NCBI GenBank assembly: GCA_002291925.1
Contig: DBAY01000058.1
Span: 1 to 26,709, forward strand
Length of the DNA stretch: 26,709 bases
From: Alphaproteobacteria bacterium UBA998
GTDB lineage: Bacteria; Pseudomonadota; Alphaproteobacteria; Rickettsiales; UBA998
Direction: 5' to 3'
Shown here: positions 7,506-18,088 of the stretch, piece by piece
How positions within the stretch are numbered: position 1 is the first letter of the stretch
Layout: each line of letters starts with the position of its first letter
Program-made: the position numbers and the translations under genes
The notes under the pieces: generated by a model
Told to the model about the DNA's origin: nothing
The model's database searches: none
What the model saw: only the letters and a program-made list of their open reading frames with translations

Positions 7506-8294
7506 ATGAAAAAACGTGGTTTTACCCTACTCGAACTGTCTGTTGTGATTGCCATCATTTCGCTTCTCATAGGTGGAATACTGGCCGGTCAGGATATGGT
7601 GCGTACTGCAGAGCTACGCAATATTATTTCTGAATATCAAGCCATCCGGACAGGCATTACTGCTTTTCGTGACAAGTATGACGGTTTGCCAGGGGACCTG
7701 CGCAATGCAACGGATTACTGGGGCGCGGTCAGCGCTACACCTTCCACCTGCTATACCACCATTGGTGCAGGAAAGCTTACCTGCAACGGCAATGGCGATA
7801 ACCTGATTGACTCAGCCGATGGGGGAACCACGTACTCCGAGCGATTTCGCTTTTGGCAACAACTGGTTCTGGCCGAGCTGATAGAAGGCAGTTTTACAGG
7901 TGTGAGCGGCGGCGGCGGAACAACACCGGCCCAGCAACCGGTCATTGGCACCAATGTCCCCGAAAGTGCACGTAATGGGGTTGGTTTTTCTACTGTCTTC
8001 GTTGCCAACGTGGCCACCACAACCACTAACTGGTTCCGGGGCACTTATGGAAACACAATTCAGCTTGGTACCGCGCTCAGTAGTTCCACCGCCGGACCTG
8101 GTCTTACGCCGGAAGATGCAAACACCATTGACATGAAGTTTGATGATGGCCGGCCCGCCATGGGCATGGTCCTCGCCCAACCGGCCAGCAATCCATCTGT
8201 TCCAAACTGCAGCACGTCCAGCAACGAGAACACCGCAAACTATAATTTAACCTTTGTGGGAACCGCCTGCGGTCTGATTATTCTGATGGAATAA
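7506..8294 (+). CDS. Prepilin-type (type II secretion / type IV pilin-like) protein
   Basis: The 262-residue protein starts with a class III prepilin signal, KKRG followed by FTLLELSVVIAII. Cleavage by a prepilin peptidase would fall after Gly5, with Glu at position 5 of the mature protein, and the long hydrophobic helix follows. The rest resembles pseudopilin-like proteins with a YDGLPGDLRNATDYWG motif (residues 58-73) and an extracellular domain with several cysteines near the end. No assembly ATPase, peptidase or secretin genes are nearby, so it relies on machinery elsewhere. Its GC content is visibly lower than that of its neighbours, suggesting acquisition or relaxed codon use. The nearest purine-rich stretch (AAAGAGGTG) is 17 bases upstream of the ATG, further than usual. 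Substrate or fibre type cannot be inferred. Confidence 0.85.
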   Translation: MKKRGFTLLELSVVIAIISLLIGGILAGQDMVRTAELRNIISEYQAIRTGITAFRDKYDGLPGDLRNATDYWGAVSATPSTCYTTIGAGKLTCNGNGDNLIDSADGGTTYSERFRFWQQLVLAELIEGSFTGVSGGGGTTPAQQPVIGTNVPESARNGVGFSTVFVANVATTTTNWFRGTYGNTIQLGTALSSSTAGPGLTPEDANTIDMKFDDGRPAMGMVLAQPASNPSVPNCSTSSNENTANYNLTFVGTACGLIILME

Positions 8295-8360
8295 AATTTT
8301 CAGCTGGAATACGTGCTTTTGAGATTCTTCCCACTAATCATGATCTTCATTTAAGCGGGT

Positions 8361-8397
8361 AAAAAAAACCGGCGGGGTTATGCCCCGCCGGTTTTTT
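8361..8397. terminator. Strong bidirectional Rho-independent terminator
   Basis: An A-run, a GC-rich stem (ACCGGCGGGG / CCCCGCCGGT) with a short tta-tg loop and a T-run are arranged symmetrically. It lies between the converging prepilin-like and RTX genes, 66 bases after the first and 13 bases after the second, and can end both transcripts. Confidence 0.92.
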
Positions 8398-8410
8398 GTT
8401 TCAAGGCAGG

Positions 8411-9574
8411 CTAGGCGACGAACTGGAAGTCCGCAGCGGTGAGGTTGGTGGCGTTGATCCAGACATCGCCATCCTCCAGCCCGATCAGGGTGCCGTTGCT
8501 GAATTGTTGCAGGTCGAGCGACTCGAACGTCTGGCCTTGTGCGCCGGTGAAGACCAGCATGTCCACGCCCTTCTGGAAGGTTTCGACGAGGAACATGGCC
8601 GACGCGATGTTGCCCATGCCCACGCTGGTGTCGGTCATCATGCCGTCATCGGCCGGGGCATTGGAGCCGGGGTTGTCGATGGACTGCGCCGAAACCGTCT
8701 GCGCCGTGCTGGCCGTGGTGCCATCGGCCGGGGTCGTACCGTTGGCCAGTACCCCGCCGCTCGTACCCGTGCTGACGCCGCCGGTGCCCGTGACGCCTGC
8801 ATCATTGCCAGCCGAGGTGGCGCCGGGGGTCGGCGTCGTGGTGCCGGTAGTTGTGCCGCCATTCAGCGTATCCGCGCCGCCTGCCGTGGTGTCACCACCT
8901 GTGGCACCGCCGGTCGCGGTACCGCCCGGCACCGTTACAGTGGAACCGGTCAGGGCGAACTGGAACATGTCGGCCCCGCTACCGCCATTGAGCGTGGCGC
9001 GGGCCTCCCCGGCGATGAGGTAATCATCGCCCGAGCCGCCCATGAGCGTGGCGCGGCCTGACTCGCCGGCGACCAGCGTATCATTGCCGCTATTGCCCCA
9101 GAGCTCATCGCGCCCGGAAGTGTGCACGAGCAGGTCATTGTCGATGCCGCCATAGAGCGAGTCGTTGCCGTTGCCGCCCTCCAGGCTGTCATTGCCACGG
9201 TTGCCGTAGAGCAGGTCGTTGCCTTGGTCGCCGTTCAACGAATCATTGCCAAAGCCGCCGTAAAGCGTGTCTTTGCCCTGCGCGCCAGCAAGAATGTCAT
9301 CGCCACCATTGCCAGAGATGGAGTCATTGCCCTGCGCACCATCGACCGTGTCATTGCCTCCGAAGGCGAGTATTTCATCGGCGCGGCGTGAGCCGGTGAG
9401 GTCATTGGCGGCACTATTGCCGTCGAGCATCCTGTCGTCGTTGGATGGCCGGCGATTGCCGGTGTTGTCGTCGGACGCGGATGCGCGGCTGGTGCGTGAG
9501 GCTGTGATGGCGACCGCATCGTCATCGAGGGTGCTGGTTTGCGCGTTGGCATTGGATTGCGTGCTCATGGCCAT
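8411..9574 (-). CDS. RTX (hemolysin-type calcium-binding repeat) protein
   Basis: The 387-residue protein has about a dozen nonapeptide repeats of the GGxGxDxLx type between residues 58 and 205 (for example GNDSLEGG and GNDSLYGG). These fold as a calcium-binding beta-roll outside the cell. There is no N-terminal signal peptide. A Gly/Thr-rich linker (about 210-300) leads to a C-terminal region (about 305-387) ending FQFVA, consistent with a type I secretion signal. No enzyme domain is present, so toxin activity should not be assumed; adhesion or a surface-layer role is equally possible. No HlyB/HlyD-type genes are adjacent. AAGGAG stands about 8-9 bases before the ATG at 9574; a second ATG two codons later is possible. 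The leader holds a terminator-like hairpin. Confidence 0.88.
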   Translation of the reverse strand: MAMSTQSNANAQTSTLDDDAVAITASRTSRASASDDNTGNRRPSNDDRMLDGNSAANDLTGSRRADEILAFGGNDTVDGAQGNDSISGNGGDDILAGAQGKDTLYGGFGNDSLNGDQGNDLLYGNRGNDSLEGGNGNDSLYGGIDNDLLVHTSGRDELWGNSGNDTLVAGESGRATLMGGSGDDYLIAGEARATLNGGSGADMFQFALTGSTVTVPGGTATGGATGGDTTAGGADTLNGGTTTGTTTPTPGATSAGNDAGVTGTGGVSTGTSGGVLANGTTPADGTTASTAQTVSAQSIDNPGSNAPADDGMMTDTSVGMGNIASAMFLVETFQKGVDMLVFTGAQGQTFESLDLQQFSNGTLIGLEDGDVWINATNLTAADFQFVA

Positions 9575-9609
9575 CGGGTTCTCTCCTTGGCTGAGGGGTT
9601 GATAGGAAA

Positions 9610-9654
9610 AACATGAAAGAAAAAGAAAAAGACGGTCACCCCGGGCCGGGTGAC
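9610..9654 (-). promoter_or_regulatory. Terminator-like hairpin in the RTX gene leader (possible attenuator)
   Basis: Read on the minus strand, GTCACCC and GGGTGAC form a 7-bp stem around six bases (9635-9654). A T-rich tract of repeated CTTTTT follows (9610-9633). It lies 36-80 bases before the RTX start and downstream of a possible -10 box, so it could stop transcription early. No alternative antiterminator fold was worked out. Confidence 0.4.
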
Positions 9655-9712
9655 GGCTGAGAGCAATCCTGCCGCAGGCGCGATAAAATCTCTATGCGGG
9701 CTTCCGCTTAAT

Positions 9713-9723
9713 AGTATATTATA
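9713..9723 (-). promoter_or_regulatory. Possible promoter -10 region of the RTX gene
   Basis: Overlapping TATAAT (9718-9723) and TATACT (9713-9718) hexamers occur on the minus strand in an AT-rich stretch between the rpoD terminator and the RTX gene. No good -35 box is evident. This would give a leader of roughly 130 bases. Confidence 0.35.
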
Positions 9724-9755
9724 AACAAGCGCTTAGATGTTTTTTTGCATAAATA

Positions 9756-9786
9756 AAAAGGGCCCGCGAAACGCGCGGGCCCTTTT
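9756..9786. terminator. Rho-independent terminator of rpoD
   Basis: A GC-rich stem (GGGCCCGCG / CGCGGGCCC with an AAA-centred loop) is flanked by A- and T-runs on both sides. It begins 22 bases after the rpoD stop. It can act in either direction, but only rpoD reads into it. Confidence 0.9.
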
Positions 9787-9807
9787 GCTGTCTCTGGCGG
9801 CCGCCGA

Positions 9808-12615
<2,808 letters not shown>

Positions 12616-12752
12616 AGTTTTCCCTGCATCCTTTTTCGACGTTGCGGGCGGAACTGGAAACAACCACCACATGCAGCCGCCTCACCCGCGCTTCTGAAAA
12701 ACTTCGGAAACGTCAAAGCTGTGCGACATAACACCCTTTCAGAGGTTTGGCC

Positions 12753-12782
12753 ACTATATAATCGGGTTTTTAACCGTTTCAA
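12753..12782 (-). promoter_or_regulatory. Sigma-70 promoter upstream of rpoD
   Basis: On the minus strand, TTGAAA (12777-12782) is followed after 16 bases by TATATA (12755-12760), or after 18 by TATAGT (12753-12758). It lies between dnaG and rpoD and would let rpoD be transcribed without dnaG. The transcript would have a leader of about 75 or 130 bases, depending on which rpoD start is used. Confidence 0.55.
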
Positions 12783-12847
12783 TCGTTACCAGCCGTTAAA
12801 AACACGGCGCAAGGGTTAAATGACACACTGTCTTGCAAATGTAACAG

Positions 12848-14710
12848 TCAGGGCGTGCCTTCTTCTGGGAAATAGCCTTGCGTGAACTTCATTTCGCCGA
12901 TGCGCACCCGCAGCGCGTCGAGCCGCTCCATCAGGATTGGGTCCAAGGTCTGCGTAAAGCGGGCATGCACTTCCGCGTAGGTTTCCTCCAGCGCCATCAG
13001 CTCCAGCCGCCGCGTCACGTGGTCGAGCTGCTGCTGGGCGACGGGAAGCCCTTCCGCTTCGCCGGTTTTCAGCAGGGACTTGGGCAGCGTATGGGCCGTT
13101 TCTTTCAAGAAGCCCCGCCACGCCCCCGCCCCGAGCGCCGCCGCCAGATGGGCCTGCAACGTCTCGCGCGAGGTCATCGCGTCCTCCTGCGCGGCATGCA
13201 GCAGGGCATCGCGCATCGCGGCGTGCCCGGCAGTGCCAAACGCAGCCTCCGCCAGCGCTTCCTCCCACGCGCCGTCCCACAGCGCTGGGTAATGGCTGAA
13301 CAGCAGCATCAGCGTGAGGAACGCCTCCTCCCGCCCGTGGCGTTGCTGGGCGGCGGCGGGCATCAGCGCCACGCGCGATTGCAGAAGCGCCGTCTTGGCC
13401 TGCGGGTCAGCCGGCTTGCCCTTGCCGCGCGTGGCCGTGACCCGGCGCGCATTCCATAGCCGCTCCTTGATCGCCTGATGATAATGCGAACGCACGGAGG
13501 GATGATGGATGCGATCCACCGCGATTTTCAGCGCCTGCTCGGTGCCTGCCTGCTGCTCCGGCGTCTGGTGGGGGCGCTGGCCGTAGTATTTCTCCCAGAA
13601 CACGTCGATGAGCGGCATTTTCTGCGCGAGCAATGTCTCCAGCGCCGCCTTGCCATGCTTCTGCACCAGCGAATCCGGGTCCTCGCCCTGCGGCAGGCGC
13701 ACGAAGGCGAGGCTTTTGCCCGGCTGCAGCAGCGGCAGCGCAAGGTCCAGCGCCCGCTCCATCGCCCGCCAGCCCGCCGCATCGCCGTCCAAGCACAACA
13801 GCGGCTCGCTCACGATGCCCCACAGCATGCCGAGTTGCTCCTGCGTGATGGCCGTGCCCAGCGGCGCCACCGCCTGTGGGAAGCCCGCTTGCGCCAGCGC
13901 GATGACGTCCATGTAGCCTTCCACCACTAGCAGGCTGCCGGATTTGGCCGCGGCGCGGCGGGCCACGTCGAGGTGATAGAGGTTATAGCTTTTCTTAAAA
14001 AGCGGCGTATCCGGCGAGTTGAGGTATTTCGGCCCCTTGGCTTCGGGATCAATGAGACGGCCGCCGAAGGCGATCACCCGCCCGCCGCCATCATGAATCG
14101 GGAACATCAGGCGGCCGCGGAACTTGTCAAAACTATTGCCGCCTTCCTCCAGCGTGGCGAGCAGCCCCACCTCGCGCAGCTCCGCCTCGGAAAACCCGCG
14201 CTGCATCAGTGCATCCTTCAGCGCGGTGCGCTTTTGCGGGCCGTAGCCAAGGCGGAATTCCTTGACCGTCTCGTCGCTCAGGCCCCGGCGGGCGAGGTAA
14301 TCCCGCGCTTCCGAGCCGCCCGCCAACCGCAATTGCAGGGTGAACCAGTGCGCGGCGGCGTCCATGACCTGATAGAGTCTCTCGGCGCGGTCAATCTGCT
14401 GCTTTTGTTCGCGCGTGGGTTGTGGCAGCGTAATCCCTGCCTGCCGGGCCAGGCTTTCCACTGCCTGCGGATAGCTAAGATTCTCATATTCCTTGAGAAA
14501 GCCAATCACATCGCCATGCGCCCCGCAGCCGAAGCAATGGTAGAAGGCTTTTTCGTCATTCACCGTGAAAGACGGCGATTTCTCGTTATGGAATGGGCAT
14601 AAGCCACTGTATTCCCTGCCAGAGCGCTTCAGGGTGATGCGCTGGCCAATGACCTCGGACAGCCGGTAGTGCTGCCGCAGGCGATCGAGGAATTGCGGGG
14701 GGTAGCGCAT
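12848..14710 (-). CDS. dnaG: DNA primase DnaG
   Basis: The 620-residue primase makes RNA primers at the replication fork with DnaB. It has an N-terminal CHC2 zinc finger (Cys38, His41, Cys59, Cys62). A catalytic core follows with the RGRLMFPIHD and GGRLIDPEAKGPKYLNSP motifs, then a TOPRIM domain with VVEGYMDVIAL near 263-272 and CLDGDAAGWRA near 304 for the metal ions. The C-terminal 200 residues are the helical DnaB-interacting part. The ATG at 14710 is chosen because MRYPPQFLDRLRQHY is a typical primase N-terminus; the 44 codons open upstream look non-coding. No clear Shine-Dalgarno site precedes it. It is divergent from the YgjP-type gene and followed by rpoD. Confidence 0.95.
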   Translation of the reverse strand: MRYPPQFLDRLRQHYRLSEVIGQRITLKRSGREYSGLCPFHNEKSPSFTVNDEKAFYHCFGCGAHGDVIGFLKEYENLSYPQAVESLARQAGITLPQPTREQKQQIDRAERLYQVMDAAAHWFTLQLRLAGGSEARDYLARRGLSDETVKEFRLGYGPQKRTALKDALMQRGFSEAELREVGLLATLEEGGNSFDKFRGRLMFPIHDGGGRVIAFGGRLIDPEAKGPKYLNSPDTPLFKKSYNLYHLDVARRAAAKSGSLLVVEGYMDVIALAQAGFPQAVAPLGTAITQEQLGMLWGIVSEPLLCLDGDAAGWRAMERALDLALPLLQPGKSLAFVRLPQGEDPDSLVQKHGKAALETLLAQKMPLIDVFWEKYYGQRPHQTPEQQAGTEQALKIAVDRIHHPSVRSHYHQAIKERLWNARRVTATRGKGKPADPQAKTALLQSRVALMPAAAQQRHGREEAFLTLMLLFSHYPALWDGAWEEALAEAAFGTAGHAAMRDALLHAAQEDAMTSRETLQAHLAAALGAGAWRGFLKETAHTLPKSLLKTGEAEGLPVAQQQLDHVTRRLELMALEETYAEVHARFTQTLDPILMERLDALRVRIGEMKFTQGYFPEEGTP

Positions 14711-14729
14711 GTCAAGCGAGATAGGATCA

Positions 14730-14743
14730 AATTTAGCTAAATT
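14730..14743. promoter_or_regulatory. 14-bp perfect palindrome between dnaG and the YgjP-type gene
   Basis: AATTTAGCTAAATT is a perfect dyad in the 75-bp divergent gap, about 20 bases before the dnaG start. The position suits an operator or a pair of -10-like AT boxes. No known regulator site is recognised. Confidence 0.3.
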
Positions 14744-14785
14744 CTGGGCTTGCCTTTTCCCACCCCCCCATAGCATGATTGGAAC

Positions 14786-15517
14786 ATGCAACGCAATCTG
14801 ATGCCCTCCCCCCCGCACTCCGGCGTGCGAATTAACAAGCAATATTATCCGGTTGTCGTTCGTCCGATGACCAGCGCCCGGCGCATGCGCCTGCGCGTCG
14901 ACCCCATGCGTGACAGCCTGGTGCTTACCGTCCCCGCCCGCTGCTCGGAGCGCCGCATCGTCTCGTTTTTGGAAGAGAAAAAAAGCTGGGCCGAGGAAGC
15001 CCTCTCCACCCTCCCCCCTCGCCAGCCGCTCACCTTCGGGGCCATCATCCCGGTGCTCGGCCGCGAGGTCGCCATCGTGCCCGCCGCCTACGGTCGCTCC
15101 GGGGCCGGGCTGCTGCCGGTGCTCGCCACCCCCTCCAAATGCGAGGAGACGGTGAAGCGCATGCTGATGAACCAGCTACAGAAATACATTGAGCGCAAAG
15201 CGGAGCAATATGCGCTGCAGATCGGCACCAAGCGCATCAAGGACGTGACGCTGCGCGACACCTCCTCCTGCTGGGGCAGCTGCACGCAGGCCGGGCGGCT
15301 GATGTTCTCCTGGCGGCTGGTCTTCGCGCCGAAATTTGTGCTGGATTACGTTATCGCCCATGAGGTGGCCCATCTCAAGGAGATGAACCACAGCGTAAAG
15401 TTCTGGAAGCTCAACGCCCGCCTCACCCCCCGCATGAACGAAGCCCGCGCCTGGCTGCAGATGCACGGCCACTCGCTCTATCGTTACGGCTCAGTGCCGG
15501 ATTCATTGCCGGTGTAG
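14786..15517 (+). CDS. YgjP/WLM-type (DUF45) zinc metallopeptidase
   Basis: The 243-residue protein belongs to the YgjP-like family related to SprT. It shows a CWGSC motif (162-166, in DTSSCWGSC) and the zinc site HEVAHLKEMNH (192-202), giving HExxH plus a third histidine, followed by FWKLN. The N-terminal half is a beta-rich domain with ARRMRLRVDP. These proteins are cytoplasmic and their substrates are not known. The ATG at 14786 has only a weak site; an ATG at 14801 is an alternative. It converges with the PBP1A gene, leaving 68 bases in which I see no clear terminator. Confidence 0.87.
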   Translation: MQRNLMPSPPHSGVRINKQYYPVVVRPMTSARRMRLRVDPMRDSLVLTVPARCSERRIVSFLEEKKSWAEEALSTLPPRQPLTFGAIIPVLGREVAIVPAAYGRSGAGLLPVLATPSKCEETVKRMLMNQLQKYIERKAEQYALQIGTKRIKDVTLRDTSSCWGSCTQAGRLMFSWRLVFAPKFVLDYVIAHEVAHLKEMNHSVKFWKLNARLTPRMNEARAWLQMHGHSLYRYGSVPDSLPV

Positions 15518-15585
15518 CAGCCGCTACCCTTCAAAATCACCCTTTTCCACCATCCGCTCCCTTGGCTGACGGTTTTTGTGCGCCA

Positions 15586-17817
15586 TTACCGCCGCCGGGG
15601 ATCGCTGGAGGGGTAGTCGTATTCCACCTTTCCGCGGCTTCCGGCGTCGAGGAGTTTGTCCCAGAAGGATTTGCCAAGGTTGACGTCGCGTGGGCGGGGC
15701 GTGGGCTGACTGGTGCCGGGTGCGCTGGTGTCCTCGGCTGCGGGTGCGCTTTGGGGAGCGGTGTCAGCGCCGAACCATGGCAGGAACGAACCGCTGCCAT
15801 AGCTCATCGGCAATTCGGCCACGGCGAAGTCGGCTTCCGCCGCTTTCATATAGGCGCTCCAGATTTGCGCGGGCAACTGGCCGCCGGTCACCTTGGCGGT
15901 CGGCGTGTTGTTGTCATTGCCGACCCACACGCCGGTGGTAAGGTCGGGCGTGTAGCCAAGGAACCATGCGTCCTTGTAGTCCGACGTCGTGCCCGTCTTG
16001 CCCGCCGCCGGGCGGCCGATGGCGGCGGCGCGGCCCGTGCCGGTGGTGATGACGCCGGAGAGCAGGTTGTTCATGATGGCCACCGTGTCGCGGCTGAGCA
16101 CGATGTAAGCCCCTACATCGCGCCGCTCGAACAGCAAGGTGTTATCGGCACGGCGGCGGATTTCACGGATGCCGAAGGGCCGCACGCCGTAGCCGTTCGA
16201 CGAAAAATGCGCGTAGACCGTCGTCATCTCAAGCAGCGACACTTCCGCCGCACCGAGCGACACCGCCCACGCCTGCGGCAGCGGTGAGCGCACGCCGAGC
16301 CGCTTCGCCGCGTTCAGCACATTACCTAGCCCCGCCGACATCGCCGCCTGCACCGCCACGGTGTTGAGCGATTGCGCCACCGCCTCGCGCAGCGGCACGG
16401 TGCCGAGATACTTGCCGGTATAGTTGCGCGGCGTCCATGGGCCGCTGGACGTGGTGAGCGTGATGGGCCGGTCTTCCACCAGCTGGTCAGGCCGCCAGCC
16501 ATTCTCCACCGCCGCCGTGTAGACCACCGCCTTGAAGGACGAGCCCGGCTGGCGCTTGGCCTGCGTGGCGCGATTGAACGGGCTTTTCGCATAGTCCCGC
16601 CCGCCGATCATCGCCACCACCGCGCCGCTCGGACGCATGGAGACGATGGCCGCCTGCCCCACTTTCTTCTGCGTCATCACCTCCGGCGTCAGCACGGCGT
16701 TCAGCGCCTCCTCGGCCTGCTGCTGGAAGCGCGGCTCCATGGTGGTGTAGATGATGATGTCGTCCTGAATGTTCGGCAGCACGTCTGGCAGCTGGTCCAC
16801 CACCCAGTCGGCGAAGTAGCGCCCGCTCTGACCCTCGGCGTCCTCGATGGACTCCGGCAGGCGGAAGCCGTTGAAGGCCGCATCCGCTTCCGACTGGCTG
16901 AGCGTGCCTGCGTCCACCATGTTGAGCAGCACCTGCCGCGCGCGCTTCTTGGACACATCCAGATTGGCCGTCGGCGCATAGCGAGAGGGGGCTTTCAGCA
17001 GCCCGGCCAGCAACGCGGATTCGGCCAGCGACACCTCGCGCGCCGATTTCTGGAAGTAATGCCGCGCCGCCGCATCCACGCCATAATTCCCCGCGCCGAG
17101 ATAGACACGGTTGAGATAGATGCTGAGAATCTCCTCCTTGGAGAAGCGCGACTCCAGCCAGAAGGCGAGCAACATCTCCTGAATCTTGCGCTTCAGCGTG
17201 CGATCGGGCGTCAGGAACACGTTCTTCGCCAGCTGCTGGGTGATGGTGGAGCCGCCCTGCACGAAGCGGCCGCGCTGCAGATTCACCACCATCGCCCGCG
17301 CGATGCCCCACGGGTCCAGCCCGAAATGCTGGAAGTAATTGCGGTCTTCCGTGGCAATCACGGCGCGTACCAGCGAAGGCGGAATCTCGTCGAAACGCAG
17401 CGTATCGCCGTAGATATGGCCGTAACTCTTGATGATGTCGCCCTCGGCGGAGAGCATCTGGATGCCGTAGGTCTGGCGCGGCTCGTTCAGCTTGCTGATG
17501 TCCGGCAGGTCATGCGCGAAATAGATGACGGCGCCCAGCATCACGATGAAGCCGGTGAGAAACAGCGAGCCCAGCGCCGCTGCCATGCCGCGCGAGAAGA
17601 TGATGGCTTTCAGCTTCGCGCCGAAGCCTTGTGTCTTTTTCTTGCGTCCGCCACCCTTGCGGCCACCGCCTCCCTTGCCGCCCCGGCTACCGCCGGACGG
17701 CTTGCGCGGCCCGCCACCCCCGCTGCGCGGCGAGATGCCGGAGCCGGAGGATTCGCGTTTCGGGCGGTCGGAGGTCAGGCGCGGGCCGTCGCCGCGGCGA
17801 GGTCTTTCAGAGGGCAT
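15586..17817 (-). CDS. Penicillin-binding protein 1A, bifunctional
   Basis: This 743-residue class A PBP makes and cross-links peptidoglycan. It has a Gly/Arg/Lys-rich cytoplasmic tail (1-66), one membrane helix (about 77-100), a GT51 glycosyltransferase domain with EDRNYFQHFG (Glu157 catalytic) and GGSTITQQLAKN (188-199), and a transpeptidase domain with SSFK (serine near 427), an SLN motif (AQSLNTVAVQ) and KTGTTSDYKDAW near 604. The C-terminus is short and proline-rich. It lies alone between the YgjP-type gene and cyaY. No good ribosome site precedes the ATG. The basic glycine-rich tail is unusually long for the family and could bind nucleic acid or acidic lipid, but that is a guess. Confidence 0.95.
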   Translation of the reverse strand: MPSERPRRGDGPRLTSDRPKRESSGSGISPRSGGGGPRKPSGGSRGGKGGGGRKGGGRKKKTQGFGAKLKAIIFSRGMAAALGSLFLTGFIVMLGAVIYFAHDLPDISKLNEPRQTYGIQMLSAEGDIIKSYGHIYGDTLRFDEIPPSLVRAVIATEDRNYFQHFGLDPWGIARAMVVNLQRGRFVQGGSTITQQLAKNVFLTPDRTLKRKIQEMLLAFWLESRFSKEEILSIYLNRVYLGAGNYGVDAAARHYFQKSAREVSLAESALLAGLLKAPSRYAPTANLDVSKKRARQVLLNMVDAGTLSQSEADAAFNGFRLPESIEDAEGQSGRYFADWVVDQLPDVLPNIQDDIIIYTTMEPRFQQQAEEALNAVLTPEVMTQKKVGQAAIVSMRPSGAVVAMIGGRDYAKSPFNRATQAKRQPGSSFKAVVYTAAVENGWRPDQLVEDRPITLTTSSGPWTPRNYTGKYLGTVPLREAVAQSLNTVAVQAAMSAGLGNVLNAAKRLGVRSPLPQAWAVSLGAAEVSLLEMTTVYAHFSSNGYGVRPFGIREIRRRADNTLLFERRDVGAYIVLSRDTVAIMNNLLSGVITTGTGRAAAIGRPAAGKTGTTSDYKDAWFLGYTPDLTTGVWVGNDNNTPTAKVTGGQLPAQIWSAYMKAAEADFAVAELPMSYGSGSFLPWFGADTAPQSAPAAEDTSAPGTSQPTPRPRDVNLGKSFWDKLLDAGSRGKVEYDYPSSDPRRR

Positions 17818-17836
17818 GAAGTGACTATGGTTCGGC

Positions 17837-17942
17837 CGTCATTGCCTGAATCGCGCCAGCGATTCTAAGGCAATCCAGCGGCGGCGGCATGCGGCTGCTG
17901 GATCGCCCTAGAGCTCGCCTTTGGCGACCTCGGGCGATGACG
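17837..17942. repeat. MITE-like palindromic repeat element
   Basis: About 106 bp with inverted ends (CGTCATTGCC ... GGGCGATGACG). It contains further hairpins: GAATCGC/GCGATTC, GGCAATCCAGC/GCTGGATCGCC, and GAG-TCGCC/GGCGA-CTC. The CGTCATTGC and GGCAATCCAG pieces resemble widespread intergenic palindromes of alphaproteobacteria. It encodes nothing. Confidence 0.6.
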
Positions 17943-17969
17943 AAAGGAAATATGGACTCCTTCTAACCT

Positions 17970-17998
17970 ATCGCTTAAGTAGGCGTAAGCGATTTTTT
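17970..17998 (+). terminator. Orphan Rho-independent terminator
   Basis: ATCGCTTA and TAAGCGAT form a perfect 8-bp stem with an 8-base loop, directly followed by TTTTT on the + strand. No rightward gene ends here: the upstream neighbour, PBP1A, starts to the left on the opposite strand. It may end a small RNA or antisense transcript. Confidence 0.55.
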
Positions 17999-18017
17999 GT
18001 TCGTCATTGCATTGTCG

Positions 18018-18072
18018 CCCTGAACTTGTTTCAGGGCCTTTTTACGAATAGATGCTGAAACAAGTTCAGCAT
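18018..18072. repeat. Two-hairpin intergenic repeat, copy 1
   Basis: The hairpins CCCTGAA-cttgt-TTCAGGG (18018-18036) and ATGCTGAA-acaag-TTCAGCAT (18052-18072) are joined by 15 bases. The reverse complement of the whole unit matches 23173-23225 in order and layout. The second hairpin lies just before the cyaY ribosome site, so it will be in the cyaY leader if transcription starts upstream. Confidence 0.65.
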
Positions 18073-18088
18073 GACACTAAAGGACTTT

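Noticed and set aside
12616..12672. RpoD start at the upstream ATG
   Set aside because: Not excluded: a GAGG site is present. The downstream ATG was preferred because the lysine/alanine tail starts there and the extra 19 residues (starting MWWLFPVPP) look like leader sequence.
14775..14803. An 8-codon upstream frame whose TGA overlaps an ATG of the YgjP-type gene
   Set aside because: It has no ribosome site and such short frames arise by chance; not enough to call a regulatory leader peptide.
14711..14842. In-frame upstream extension of dnaG
   Set aside because: It overlaps the start of the divergent metallopeptidase, and the primase family N-terminus begins at 14710.
16372..17868. A 498-codon open frame opposite PBP1A
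   Set aside because: Arg/His/Ala-rich with no domain; the opposite strand has complete class A PBP motifs.
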